From positions 8,449,501-8,513,500 of the forward strand of contig JAMPIT010000493.1 in assembly GCA_026261815.1 (NCBI GenBank): a stretch of 64,000 nucleotides of DNA. Direction: 5' to 3'. Positions 12,617 to 23,985 of the stretch are shown here, piece by piece; positions within the stretch are counted from its first letter, which is position 1, and each line of letters opens with the position of its first letter. The stretch is from Monarcha castaneiventris obscurior (Eukaryota; Chordata; Aves; Passeriformes; Monarchidae). The notes below the pieces were generated by a model. It searched no databases. It had not been told where the DNA came from and saw nothing but the letters and a program-made list of their open reading frames with translations. A program made the translations under genes and the position numbers.

Positions 12617-15600
12617 GTGAGTGTCTTGCACTTCCTAGGAGCACCCCCATCCTCAAGTGGGAATGGCTGAAACTGGAGAAAACAATGGGATTTTAAAGCC
12701 TCTAGATAATCCTGGTCAAGTGTTTTGAACAGGGGTTTTCTCTGAAAGCTTTTCTTCTCTTTTCCCTTTCCATTCTTTCCTCTGTCTCTTCCTGTGGTGA
12801 GGTGAGTGGCTGTGTACAAAAGTATAAAATGAAGGAAAACAGAAGAAATGCTGACAGATGTTGTGGGGCCCAGGCTGCCTGGATGCCAGGGGGGAAGTGT
12901 GTGTGCCAGCAATTAACCTGCTCCATCTCTGCTCACCTGCTCACCCCTCCATGCTCCTGCCTCGCTTTTCTCCTCCTTTCCCCCATGCCAAGGGCTCTGG
13001 GCACTCTCTCATGTCCCCTCTCCCTGTGTTTGCCATTTATTTCCCCATCCTGAGCCCAGTGTCCCTCTGTGCTCTCCCTACAATGCCAGCAGGAGCCTGT
13101 CTCTGTGTCCTCAGCAGGAGCTCAGGCTGCACCCTCTGTTCCTCCCTCGCTGTTCCCTCCTGTTCTCACCCTCCGGGTGAGGAGTTGTTCATGCTGTCAA
13201 CGTGTTAGAGCTGTTTGGGAATCAGAGCTGTCTCATGTAACAGAGGGTCTACCCCAGTGAGCAGAAAAATTGGAGAGACCAGAGGAAAAAAAAAAAACTT
13301 CATTAAAAGAAAAAATACCTGATTTCAGGCTGACCCCACCAAACTGATTTAGATTAAAAACAAAATGCATTCGTTTTCTTCTAAATCCCTCTCACCCTGT
13401 TTTGTCCAAGGTAATTTACTGTAATTGACCCACTGTGCATCACCTTCATAAATCTATTTTGAAGGAAAAGTGAATTTTAGTTAAAAAAGTGACACAGAAT
13501 CTAACTGGGGCCATTGATAGAGCTGCTGGGGAGAAGAAGAACAACGTTTTTTCTGGCTAATACTTATGGCAACCATCAGCTGCCTCAGTGAGACAAAAGG
13601 ACAGTGTACCTCAGGGCAGGGAGATACTGTAACTCATAATAATAGCGAATCCTCTGCTTCCAGTTGAGAAATAAAAACAGCTCCAATTCTTTACCCAATT
13701 TCTTGTCAAATATCTCCTCTCCTGCAGTCTGTCCCAGGCCACCAGAAGTTCTGTTTGCCACAATAGATGTGGATAAAAAGGTGTATGAAGTGGGTGAGGA
13801 AGTGGAATACACCTGCCGGCCCGGGTTCATGCCCAACAGTGGGCAGAGGAAGTACAGGTGCCTCCCAACGGGCAAGTGGGCCTTCAACACCCTGCTCTGC
13901 CTCCGTGAGTAACAGCAGCTCCTGCCCCTGCAGCGTGCACGGGTCGGAAAAGGACATTTTATAACCCACCTGAGGAGTCGGATATACGCAAACAGATCTC
14001 TCTCCAGAACACAGATCTCTCTCCAGTTGTTCCTCCCTCACTTGCTGGAAGACAGCAGGGTGAGGGGGAAGAGGGGTGGTAACAGGGAGAGGATCTTCCC
14101 ATCCATGTCCCACACCTCCCCTTAACCCTCTGCTCCTGGATGGGGATGGAGATTGGACCTGACACGGTGAATCTTCATCTGGCCCAGCCCAGCAGTGCTT
14201 TTTCTTTAACAACACACACTGCTTGATAACCCCTGCAATTATTGCATCCCTCAGTGGGCATTTTTATGATTTCAATGCAGAGAAGTTACATTCCTCAGAC
14301 AATCGAGTGTTAAAAATATTTAATCACGAAAACTTGTATTTTGATAGACACATAGAACAGCCAGACTTGTGGAATGTAGTACATGGGAGTGGAGAAATGT
14401 GAAAGACATCAGGATAAACCTGTATGATCTACTTGCTCCCATTATAATGAAATTATTATTTCATGCCTAATGAGATAATATTATCCTTTTTTTTTTTTTT
14501 AATATTTAATAAACAGCAAAGAGATGTCCCCCTCCTCCCCCGCTGGAGAATGGGAAAATGGATTTTGAAGAATTCCAGTACCAGAGTACTGTAACTTTCT
14601 CATGTGATCCAGGGTAAGTGTTTCCTTCCTCATGCTGACAAACAAACAACCTAAATCACATTGTAGTATCACCCACTGCCATATTGCAAGACAGAGAACA
14701 TAGAAAACTGCACATAAAAACTCATCTACATTTCAGAAATCATAAAGAAAAAGAGCCTGTCTGTTGATCCACCTCTGTTCAGTCTTGGCTATAACATCAT
14801 GGAGCTTTGCTACTCCAAAGAAAAGTCTTATGAACATGGAAACCACCAAAATAGCAGAGATTTTATGCAAAGATTTATTCTGAACTGCTTTCCCCTACTT
14901 TTCAAATCCTCTTATTACATCATGAGATGAAATCCTACAGCAGAGAGTAGATAATCTCCATCAAAATTATGCTGTTGGGCTCTGGAGACTGGAAATTGTG
15001 TTTCTATGCCTTTCCGAGCTCAGTAAATGAAAAGATGAGGTTAATCCTAACTTACCTGCAGTAAATGCACTTTTACTCAAGGCTACTCGTTAGCTTTAGA
15101 AATGAGGATGCATTTTAAAAAATAGTTATGGTAAATGCAGGGAAACATTTGATAGTGGCAGGCATTTAATTGTACTTGAGTAATTAATGACTGAACAGTG
15201 CTTACCTGGAAGGTCACAGGTGAGACACAGCCTAGAGCTCACTGAAAAGTGTCAACAGCCTCAACAACCTCCTTCTGCAAAACAGGAGCAAGATAAGGAA
15301 TAAATAAATTCAACTACAACACCAAATGTAGCAATGGGACTTGATTTGATTTTGCTAATTACAATTTACTGGTTTTCAGCTGTGTGCTATTGAAATGCCA
15401 GACACATGATGACTATTTTTTAAAACTCAGAGTAAATGCTAATAGTGTGAGTGCAGAGGATGGGAGAGAAGTATGTAATGTGCACATGGAAATTAAAATG
15501 TCTGGGACTAAAATACAATAATGCACCTCAGTGACTTTAGTTCTTAAGAGTGCTGAGTTCTTTCCAATATTTGATCCTAATTGCCACAATTAACTAGGAA

Positions 15601-18600
15601 CTCCTCCCAAGAAACCATAACATTTGCATTAGCAATCACAGATCAATGTTTGCTATTTACATACATCCATAGTATTAATCAATTGTAGAAATTAATATGT
15701 AAAACAGAACACAAAGTTGAAACAACAAAACATCTTGTTGTATCAAGCCTTCTGCCTGGATCTTTGCAATATTTGAATATTAACGATTTTTCAGATCTGA
15801 TTCTAGACTTCCTCTGAGGTCAGGAATTGCTAAACTAAAGAAGGATTTCAGAGCCAGACTCTTAATTCTGTTTATGAGAAATGACAGATCTTTGATTGAT
15901 CTCCCTGTTCTGATAACCAGGACTGTTTGTTTCCAGCTACAACCTCGTTGGGTCAAGAACGAGCCAGTGCATGGCAGATGGAAAGTGGACTGGAACTTTT
16001 CCACAGTGTCAACGTATGTGTTTCAATAACAAAGAATTATTCTGTCCTTATTCCTATTCCAGAAAGATTCCATTCCATTGCTCAAATTACATATACTCTT
16101 ACTCAGAAGCCTCCTCTAGTGCTGTGCAAAAGCTGGTTAGGAAAAATCAAGCAGAATGCTGCATATTTGGTTTTATATGGGTGGATTTGAGAGAAATACA
16201 GTCTAAAGGTCTGTACAAAAGGTCGGGATCAGGGATGCTATTTACAGCTGGAGGTAAGATGCTTATCCACTCAAATTCCTCCTCCCTGTGTATAAAAAGA
16301 GGATATTGTCATGCCTTTGTACTTATGCAGGGTTTTGCTATAACCTATCCTGCAAAAACACTTTACCAAAAAGCAATAATATTGTCTGAAAAATCCAGCA
16401 AACCCATGAATTCCATACTCTGAGGCCCCCGACACTTTTAATTTAAACTATGTTTTGTCAGTTATGATTCCATGATTCTAAATGAACCATGTGGGTTCAT
16501 TTAGTCACAAGAATGTTGCTCCTCTGATTCTACAATAATTTGGTCTTTAAGCCTTAATTTTCTGAATGCTGTGCTTTTGCAGCGGTGACTTGTGCACCTC
16601 CCTCGCTCCCGGAATTTGGGGTCCTCTCTTACCGTCGCTTAGATCCTGGAAACACCTTTCATTTCCTGGACACAATCCTGTTTGAATGTGTGCCTCCTCT
16701 TGCCCTGATTGGGAATGAGACAGCCACCTGCACGGCCAATGGGACCTGGAGCAGCATTCCAGTGTGCAAGGGTGAGTAACTCGCTTTTATCCACACCAAA
16801 AGATATTCCTGAAATTATAGATACAAAACTAAATGAACGACAATATTTTAATTTTTTTTTTACAACTGGTACTGCAGACACATAGCACAATTATTCTGCA
16901 GTTGAATTCTGCAATCATTCAGGCTCGTGGTTCATGGGGATTGCTAACCCATGGCACACAACATGGGATTGACAAAATATTTGCTGCAGGTGTAAAGGTT
17001 ATATAAACAAACCCTGCTAAACGTGGTGCACAGTGGGGAACCTGAGCATGGCCTCCAGTGTGCAGCCAAAATTTGATTCTAAGTGCTCAGATTCACCTAA
17101 GAAACAGGCAACCTTACCCTCAGTCCTAAAAACTTCCCTGCTTTTAGTTAAATTACACCACGTTGAAATCATGTTATAACCGCAGATTGCAAGAGATGTG
17201 TATTTAAAACAAGAAATGTTTATTTATTTGTTGTGGTTTTTAAGCTCTTTCCCCTGGCTGTGTTTTCCTGTGAAAGAGGCTGCAATGAGCACCACGAAAA
17301 GTTTTATCCATTTTTTGGGTATATAGGGTGTCTTTTTGACCCGTGACACTGATAAAGCTTTGGTTTTGTCCCCCAGTTGTCACCTGCCCCACTCCAATAG
17401 GAATAGAAAATGGGTTCATAGAGTTTGCTGTCCGCAGAACGTATCACTACAACGAAAGTGTCAGCTTTGGCTGCCAGCCTGGCTATGTGATGGAGGGATC
17501 CAAGCATTCCCGCTGTGAAAACACTGGAAACTGGTCCACAAAGCCAGTCTGTAGAGGTAAGCACACCCCCTCTCTTGGAAACCAGCAATCAAACTGAATT
17601 CTTCCATCAGACCACTGCTCTGACTCTTGAGTTGTCACTCCTTTGTGCTAGAGCTGTGCTCAAAAGGAAGCCAAAAAAGGAATTGCAAGGCCCTGATAAT
17701 CTAAACCCACTCCCCACACTGAATGTTGTATGACATGATGTATCTGAACTGACTTCAGTAATCAGCCATGTAACTTTATTTTGTCTGAGTATTTCCTCTC
17801 CTCTTCCTATTTCATACCATCAGAAATTTTAGTGAGGCTGGATTTTCACTGGAAACCTTTGACCCTGTACTTCTGAATTTCTTCAGCATTTTAATACCAG
17901 CAGAAGTTCTGTCTATACGTGGGACATATTTTCATTCCCAAATGTCACCTACACAGAATTCTGATGGGATCCAATCTACCCCCTTTTCAAACCTGTTCCT
18001 TATAACTGGATTTTTTTACAGCACCATGTAAAATACCAGTTAAGAAAGCTGTAGTATTGTACAATGGTGAGAAGAAGAGAGTTCAGAACGACCTGAAGGA
18101 TGGCATTCTGCATGGGGAAACCGTATCCTTCTTCTGCAAGAACAAGGAAAAATCCTGTGCCTACACTGTAGATGTGGCATGTGTGGATGGCAACTTCACC
18201 CTCCCTGCCTGTTTCAAAGGTATGAGCCAGGCTGATCACAAACCAGCTCCTGGTGGAGGAATTACAACTGCTTTAGTGTGGGGGATAATGTCATAATTCA
18301 TCTTCAAGCCCTACTTGAGTGGCTATTTGAATTATTGGGTATTTGAGTTACTGGGTATTTTGGAATAAAACGGCCTGGGGAGAAAATGCCCAGCAAGAAT
18401 TTTCTTTTGGTTGTGTCAGAGCCCTGCTTTAATTCTTCTCCTGTTCTAGAAGATGTTATTTAAGGGTGGTCTAGCCCAAAGAAAAGGCCATATGTGAAGT
18501 ATTCTGGGATTTCACAAATCCTTGGATCAGCACCTTCTTTAGGGATAAAGAGCCTGAACACTGCTGCAAGCTTGAGAAGCTGACGTATTCCCTCCTGTTC

Positions 18601-19123
18601 TGGTGAATTATTCCCACCTTATGCTGATAAGGAAAACACTTTGGACCACGAGTGTTGAAAAGCAGCTGGGAGCTGTGGGGAGGAGTTGATGCTGGAGGAA
18701 CTGCTTCACAGACACAAAGGCTTTTAGAATAAACAGACAGACATTACCAACTTTGTTAGCATGAGGAAATGTTTCACACTTGTTTTGTCAATATTCCTTG
18801 CATAGAACTTTCCTTGTAAACTTTACTTTCATTTGTAAGTGAAGGAAAAGCACAGCCTATGCACTATGAAAACATCTCTCCTCACACCTGGCTTCTGATG
18901 CACGTAGCTCAGCTTTATTAAGATAGAAATTAAAACAGTGTATTTCTTCCAGCAGTTTCACTATGATGCAAAGATAGACTGCTCACCTCGCTGTTGTTTT
19001 CAGCTATCACGTTTCAAGAATTTAACCCAAGCTCTTCACTTGTCTCCAACAGAACGTGGCTTTTTTTCAACTCTGGTGAAGAAGGACCCCTCAGACATGA
19101 AAGCATGTGAAGATGAAGCCTGA
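12553..19123 (+). CDS. APOH: Apolipoprotein H (beta-2-glycoprotein I), complete 8-exon coding region
   Basis: APOH is a secreted plasma glycoprotein made mainly in liver. It binds anionic phospholipids, heparin and lipoproteins and is built of five sushi (CCP/SCR) domains. Joined exons: 12553-12616, 13728-13904, 14517-14613, 15937-16013, 16583-16771, 17377-17556, 18022-18219, 19053-19123. They give 1,053 nt, 350 residues plus TGA; human APOH has 345. Residues 1 to about 20 are a signal peptide (leucine-rich core, Ala-Leu-Ala-Ser end). SCR1 spans Cys23-Cys79, SCR2 Cys84-Cys137, SCR3 Cys142-Cys200, SCR4 Cys205-Cys260 and the aberrant SCR5 264-346. SCR5 keeps six cysteines and the basic CKNKEKSC patch (300-307). 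As in human, SCR2 is split over exons 3/4 and SCR5 over exons 7/8. Sequons lie at Asn183, Asn191, Asn253 and Asn319. The start ATG has G at -3 and leads directly into the signal peptide. Oddities: the membrane loop lacks tryptophan and the tail has four extra residues. Identification is secure. Confidence 0.97.
13728..13904 (+). CDS. APOH: APOH exon 2: SCR1
   Basis: 177 nt in phase 1-1. Codes sushi domain 1 with the four cysteines at 23, 52, 66 and 79 and the usual tryptophan before the last cysteine. Acceptor CTCCTGCAG, donor CTCC|GTGAGT. Confidence 0.96.
14517..14613 (+). CDS. APOH: APOH exon 3: first half of SCR2
   Basis: 97 nt. Codes a proline run after Cys84 and then a beta strand ending at Cys110. 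The acceptor AAACAG follows a 14-base T run. Donor AGG|GTAAGT leaves two bases of a glycine codon. Confidence 0.95.
15937..16013 (+). CDS. APOH: APOH exon 4: second half of SCR2
   Basis: 77 nt. Completes Gly113 and carries Cys124, Trp130 and Cys137 in the sushi pattern. Acceptor TTTCCAG, donor CAAC|GTATGT. The split of one sushi domain over two exons matches human APOH. Confidence 0.96.
16583..16771 (+). CDS. APOH: APOH exon 5: SCR3
   Basis: 189 nt in phase 1-1. Cysteines at 142, 174, 188 and 200. N-glycosylation sequons NET (183) and NGT (191). The first matches a human sequon; the second is shifted slightly. Acceptor TTTTGCAG, donor AAGG|GTGAGT. Confidence 0.96.
17377..17556 (+). CDS. APOH: APOH exon 6: SCR4
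   Basis: 180 nt in phase 1-1. Cysteines at 205, 234, 248 and 260. The NWS sequon at 253 is also present in human SCR4. Acceptor CCCCCAG, donor AGAG|GTAAGC. Confidence 0.96.
18022..18219 (+). CDS. APOH: APOH exon 7: body of SCR5, lipid-binding domain
   Basis: 198 nt in phase 1-1. Carries five of the six SCR5 cysteines (264, 300, 307, 315, 325) and the lysine-rich patch that binds anionic phospholipid in the human protein. One lysine of the human patch is serine here (306). A sequon absent from human SCR5, NFT, begins at residue 319. Confidence 0.96.
19053..19123 (+). CDS. APOH: APOH exon 8: SCR5 membrane loop and C terminus
   Basis: 71 nt to the TGA stop. Codes a hydrophobic loop (Gly-Phe-Phe-Ser-Thr-Leu-Val), then a conserved KKDPSDMKAC segment with the last cysteine (346), then Glu-Asp-Glu-Ala. 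In human the last cysteine is the final residue. Acceptor CCAACAG. Confidence 0.93.
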
Positions 19124-19193
19124 AGCAGAGAAATAACACAGTACTAAATTTCTGCCTTACTGAGACAGAACGTTCCACATACAAGTGGAAACC

Positions 19194-19253
19194 TTAGGTC
19201 CTGTGAGTGTAACTTAGGTCTTGTGAATGTAACTCTGGTCCTGTGAGTGTAAA
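19194..19253 (+). repeat. Three tandem copies of a 20-bp unit in the APOH 3' UTR
   Basis: Units at 19194-19213, 19214-19233 and 19234-19253, all of the form TTAGGTCCTGTGAGTGTAAC with one to three differences between copies. Confidence 0.9.
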
Positions 19254-19450
19254 TTTCCAGGCGAACTCCGGACTCTGTGAAAGCTCTTTTCCCTCCCACC
19301 CTCCCCACCAGCCTCTTCCACATAATTTCATCCACTAACTTCCATTCTCTTGTCTCTGCCTTCTTCCAAATCCCTGCACTACTGCTTCTCTTTCCACATT
19401 TCCAACATTTATGCAACTGTAAATGACTTCCTCAATAGCAGTTGCTTTAC

Positions 19451-19456
19451 AATAAA
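19451..19456 (+). terminator. APOH: APOH polyadenylation signal AATAAA
   Basis: A canonical hexamer about 330 nt after the stop codon, followed within 25 nt by a GT-rich element (CTGCTGTGTTCTT), as expected around a vertebrate cleavage site. Confidence 0.8.
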
Positions 19457-19479
19457 GTGATTTTAAGCCACTGCTGTGT

Positions 19480-22400
19480 TCTTATTTAATATTACCTAAT
19501 CATCAATCAGATCCCTCATCTCTGGACTGATTTACAGCAAAAGGCCTTAATCATTAGTAATTACTGGGTTCTGATGCCATTAGCCCTCCCCTGTGACAGG
19601 GAGTGGACCTTTAATTATAGCTAGACAGAGGGTCATGAGCCTGGGACTTTCCAGAATTTACATAAGTAGAAAGACTGAGATTTCCCAATGAGTTTAGAAG
19701 CCAAGTATGCAACCATGATTTAAACATCAGTAGCATCAGAGAAAGGATTTTTAATATTTCTAAAAAATATTTGCTTAAGTTAGTACTATCTAGGTTTTTG
19801 AGATTCTAACTTCACCTGAAACTGTTTTAAACCACTGTTAATTTTTACCACTGTTTCAATATTACACAATATAATTGCTTCAGTTTTCTTTTTTTTTTTT
19901 TTTAAGAGAACTGTACACCATTGAGCAACAGTACTGATCTCTGGCCATTAAGTAGCTCTGAAGTAAACTGTACTTTTAATTTGATTTATGATACAGGCAG
20001 CTCACTGGTATGATCCAGTCTGGCAAGTTTTGTGCTTATGTCTGTATTTTCATTCAGAAAAAGTAATTATAATTTCAACATACTAGAAAGTGATAAAGAA
20101 ATATTTGTGGTACACATATAATAAATTGTCATGAGTCATACATGGTTCCCTCTGCAGTTCACAAGCCTTTTCTTTGATAAAAAGCATGAGCTCCACAGTA
20201 AGTAATCCACAGCAGAACTTTTAAAAGGAGCATTTAACATTGAGATCAAACTACTTGTAAGATGTTAGAGCTGCCATTAAAGAACTCTGAACATACTCTA
20301 ATTATCTTTTTTTCTTTTTTTTTTTTTTAAGGCTGCATATGAATATTTTAATAGTATGGCTGATGTAATTTGTCCTTATGCTTCCTATTTCTAAGGAGAG
20401 ATTGAGGCAGCTATTATTAAGTATTTAGTACTTTGTACTCAGCAACAATCTAATTTTCTAATGCAGAAACAGACAAATTCATGCTGGCAACTGAAGTGGG
20501 TATTTCGTTGGTGCAGTTTTGGTTCTGAACATGTTTAGGTGGGATCCTCAAATGATGTCTGCAGGCCAAGATATCCATAACTCCTTCTAACACATACAAA
20601 GATGAGCTGGCAGGAGCCAATTAATTTGGAAATCCAGTCTAAATGTCGTGTGGATCCACCTCTGGGATCGGGATGTTCAGGACAGCTGCTGAGACAGCAA
20701 ACACAGTTTAACATTAACTTGTGTTTCACAGCAAACCCTGTGAAGTTGGGGTAAGTAAAGTTAGCATTCACTGCCACCCAAACGCTGCTTGCCCCTGAAA
20801 TTACTTGTGTTTTGCACAAAAACAGCTGCCTCAGGAAAACTGAGGTTTTTCTAAGGAAATTTTCCCAGTTCTACTTACCCATGCAGCAGGATAATGACTG
20901 AACACATTGGCTGGCCCTGCTTCCTCGCTGGATATGCAGCATTGGAATACTTGAAAGGATCACCCTTAGGAGCCAGTGTTCACGTGCTGAATTTGTTATC
21001 TACTCTCCTGAAGCAAGAAGAGGGAGAAAAAAATCTATGGCCTGTTAACTCTTTGAAGTAGTGAGGTGTTTGTGAATCACAACTTTCCAGACATGAAAGA
21101 TTTGCTCAGAAGGTCTGAAAAATAACGTCTTGCAACTCCAAGTGTTCCAGAAGCTGGTATGAGGCAGTGAAACCTGCCTTTTTTTTTTCCTATACTTTTG
21201 AGATGTTTGAAAAAATGCCTTAAGCTGTGTTCATGTTACTTGTGGCAACCTGCCGAGACAGTTAAAGAGATAAGAGAACACGGTAAAATGTGGTGAAAAA
21301 AAAGTACTGCATATGCTTTATTTAAATGACCGTATTTTTACAATTCAAATTGAGAATTTGTTCTGTATTTGTGTTCTATATCAGTGTATCTACAGTGATT
21401 TCCTCAGGAGGATTAGGGTACATCAGCGCTCCTCATGTCCAGGCTGCAGCTTTGGCTGGAGACAAGACCTCAGTCATTTCTTCAATCTTTTATTTTTCTT
21501 TCTGTTTTTTTTTGGACAGAATCGATGCAATTGTCAAATCACTTCATGTAGGCTCCAACCTCTCTGGCCACCCTGCTCTGCCTTGGGAAGCAGACCCAGA
21601 AACTGGATCTATTCCCTCAGGAAATTTCTCCTGCAGTGGTGGTTCCAGTCATTGATTTTGCTTGGCCTCCTGTTCTTTTTCATCGTATTCCAGCAAATTC
21701 AGTTTTTTGAAGTACTTTGTGATGAGCATGCCAGAGATATATTCAAATCTGAAGGCAATGTGCAGAAACACAGCAGCCTTACTCTGCTGCGAGAATCTGC
21801 CATGGACTTCACACAGATGAAAAGTGTCCTGTGTTCCAATATAAATTAGACGACAACTATTTTAAATTTGGAATTTAAAGATAATGTACTCTTGAGATTC
21901 TACTGTTGTGAAATACTCCATCACTGATTTTTGCACTGCTTCTATGCAAATGTGGGTTTAAGGCACTCCAAGTAGGCCCCAGTGTAGCTGTCAGAGCCAT
22001 CACCCAATGAGGCCTAACACAGAATCATTTCTGCTGAAGATTAGCTGAGAAATCAAAGAAAACAGCCAATTTCCTACTGTACATGTAAGGATTTCTTGTT
22101 TGATGTGTATGTGCATCTGAATCAAGCTCAGAAGTGTTGAAGAGTTTGTTTGTTCGAGATAAAAGCAGTTTAGACACTACACACAGAGCAAAGCCCATGA
22201 CAGGTTTTGGGGCAAGAGAAATAAATGAATCAAAGAGGTCAGAGAGTTTATTTGGGATCATACATACACACAATCATTTCATTCACTCAGGAAGAGGCTG
22301 GGCAGCTGAAAGATTTCTCTAATTCTTTTAGATTAATTGATGGTTTTCTTGAAATGGCTACAAAACAAGTACAACCTCTGTTTTTTTTGTAGAAGTGTCA

Positions 22401-22948
22401 GGCATGTGCTTTGAAATTCTTCCATTCCACAACACCCCATCATGTTCTCTGTCCTTGGGATAGGACATGAACAACCCAGAAAACATCAGCAATATGGAGC
22501 ATATTTAATGTTTTAAAGTGAGCTCAAAATCGCTCTATTACCTTCAAGAATATACTTGAACAGATTTGACTCAGAAACTGTGAACAAAATTGGATCTGCA
22601 ATTATTAAATCACCTTCTGCAATTTCAGTTTCTGGCACCACCCCCCAATGCTCAGGATCAAAAGCTACTTCTGATTTATTGACCTTAAACTTCAGGGTGG
22701 CAAATATTTTTCACTAAGCTCTCAGTAGAAACATTTTTTCCCCAAATATTGATCATAATCAAGATATAAAAATAGATATATCCAATATCCAGCTAGCAGG
22801 AATTAAATAACACATCACAAAGAACCTGGGGTTGTCCCCCTCCTGCTGCTGTACCCTCATTTTTCTAGTCCCAGCTCTCCTGCACTCATGAGGCAGCAAA
22901 TCTCTCCCCTGTGTATCGAGGACCTGAACCAATCTCATAAAATTTATA
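19480..22948. other. Intergenic between APOH and CEP112
   Basis: AT-rich, with several T runs (about 19890, 20310 and 21180). The one item of note is a 178-codon open frame at 21313-21849 (see findings). No known gene is recognised. Confidence 0.6.
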
Positions 22949-23095
22949 GCAAAGAGTCGCAAAATTGAGTTGGAAGAGACCTTAAAGCCCATTGGCAGGG
23001 ACCTCTTCCACTATTCCAGAGTGTTCCAAGCCCCATCCAACCTGGCCTTGGACACTTCCAGGGATCCAGGGGCAGCCCCAGCTTCTCTGGGTAGA
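22949..23095 (-). repeat. CR1 3' end, first of an adjacent pair
   Basis: Starts near GAGTCGCAAAATTGAGTTGG and carries the TCCAACCTGGCCTTGGACAC block. It breaks off about 25 bp before a second copy in the same orientation. Confidence 0.85.
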
Positions 23096-23121
23096 ATTTT
23101 GCCAAGCCCATCATTAAACGA

Positions 23122-23822
23122 TGATTGATTGTGTTGGAAGGGGCCTTAAAGCCCATCCAGTGCCACCCCTGCCATGGCAGGGACACCTTCCACTGTCCCA
23201 GGCTGCTCCAAGCCCCATCCAGCCTGGCCTTGGGCACTGCCAGGGATCCAGGGGCAGCCACAGCCTCTCTGGGCACCCTGTGCCAGGGCCTCCCCACCCT
23301 CCCAGGGAACAATCCCATCCCAATATCCCGTCCATCCCTGCCCTCTGGCAGTGGGAAGCCATTCCCTGGGTCCTGTCCCTCCATCCCTTGTCCCCAGTCC
23401 CTCTCCAGCTCTCCTGGAGCCCCTTTAGGCCCTGCAAGGGGCTCGGAGCTCTCCCTGGAGCCTTCTCTTCTCCAGGTGAGCACCCCCAGCTCTCCCAGCC
23501 TGGCTCCAGAGGGGCTCCAGCCTTCAGAGCATCTCTGCGACCTCCTCTGGACTGGCTGTAGCAGCTCCAAGTCTTTTTTTGTGCTGGGCCCCAGGGCTGG
23601 GGCAGCTCTGCAGGTGGGGCCTCACCTGAGTGGGGCAGAGGGGCAGAATCTCCCCTCTCCTGCTGCCCTCGCTGGGGGATCAGCCCAGGGCTCACGGCCG
23701 GGTTTGAGCTTCTCACCCACCAACATTCCCAAGCCCTTGCCCCCAGGAGTGCTCCGCCCAGCCCGTGTTTGTGCTGGGCATCGGCCAAACCCAGCAGGGG
23801 CAGCGGGACTTGGCGCTCGGCA
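23122..23822 (-). repeat. Longer CR1 copy, about 700 bp
   Basis: Similar to the copy at 10385, and extends further, through the segments on reversed-strand CR1 that read CTTCTCACCCACCAACA and CGCCCAGCCCGTGTTTGTGC. Long ORFs on both strands (22944-23788 and 23125-23886) are repeat shadows. Confidence 0.9.
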
Positions 23823-23985
23823 TCTCCCGTTTCTCCCTAGGAGCTCCCCGAGGCTCTGCTGGGGACTCCTGAGGCGTTTCCCGTGATCAATAACTATCTG
23901 TGCAGGGAGGGGAATCTGGGGGAGAGCATTGGGTGTAGCCGTGACCGCGCTGCTGGGGTGTGGTGACATTCATCACTTCGGGCAG

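Larger units (their letters stand above)
12617..19052 (+). other. APOH introns 1-7
   Basis: Introns are 12617-13727, 13905-14516, 14614-15936, 16014-16582, 16772-17376, 17557-18021 and 18220-19052. I see no CR1 copy or RNA gene in them. Minor features: C/T-rich DNA at 12930-13160, a 14-T run before exon 3, and a twofold 16-bp repeat (ATTGGGTATTTGAGTT type) at about 18328-18360. Confidence 0.7.
19124..19475 (+). other. APOH: APOH 3' untranslated region
   Basis: From the stop codon to the likely cleavage site shortly after AATAAA. It contains three tandem 20-bp units (19194-19253) and a C/T-rich stretch around 19280-19400. The exact cleavage position is inferred. Confidence 0.75.

Noticed and set aside
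12499..12926. Reverse ORFs over APOH exon 1
   Set aside because: They are the antisense of the signal-peptide exon and a C/T-rich intron.
13706..14215. 169-codon reverse ORF
   Set aside because: Its lower-coordinate part is antisense to APOH exon 2; the rest is intron.
22944..23886. Overlapping ORFs of 208, 224 and 253 codons
   Set aside because: They read through CR1 3' untranslated sequence in both directions and show no reverse transcriptase motif.
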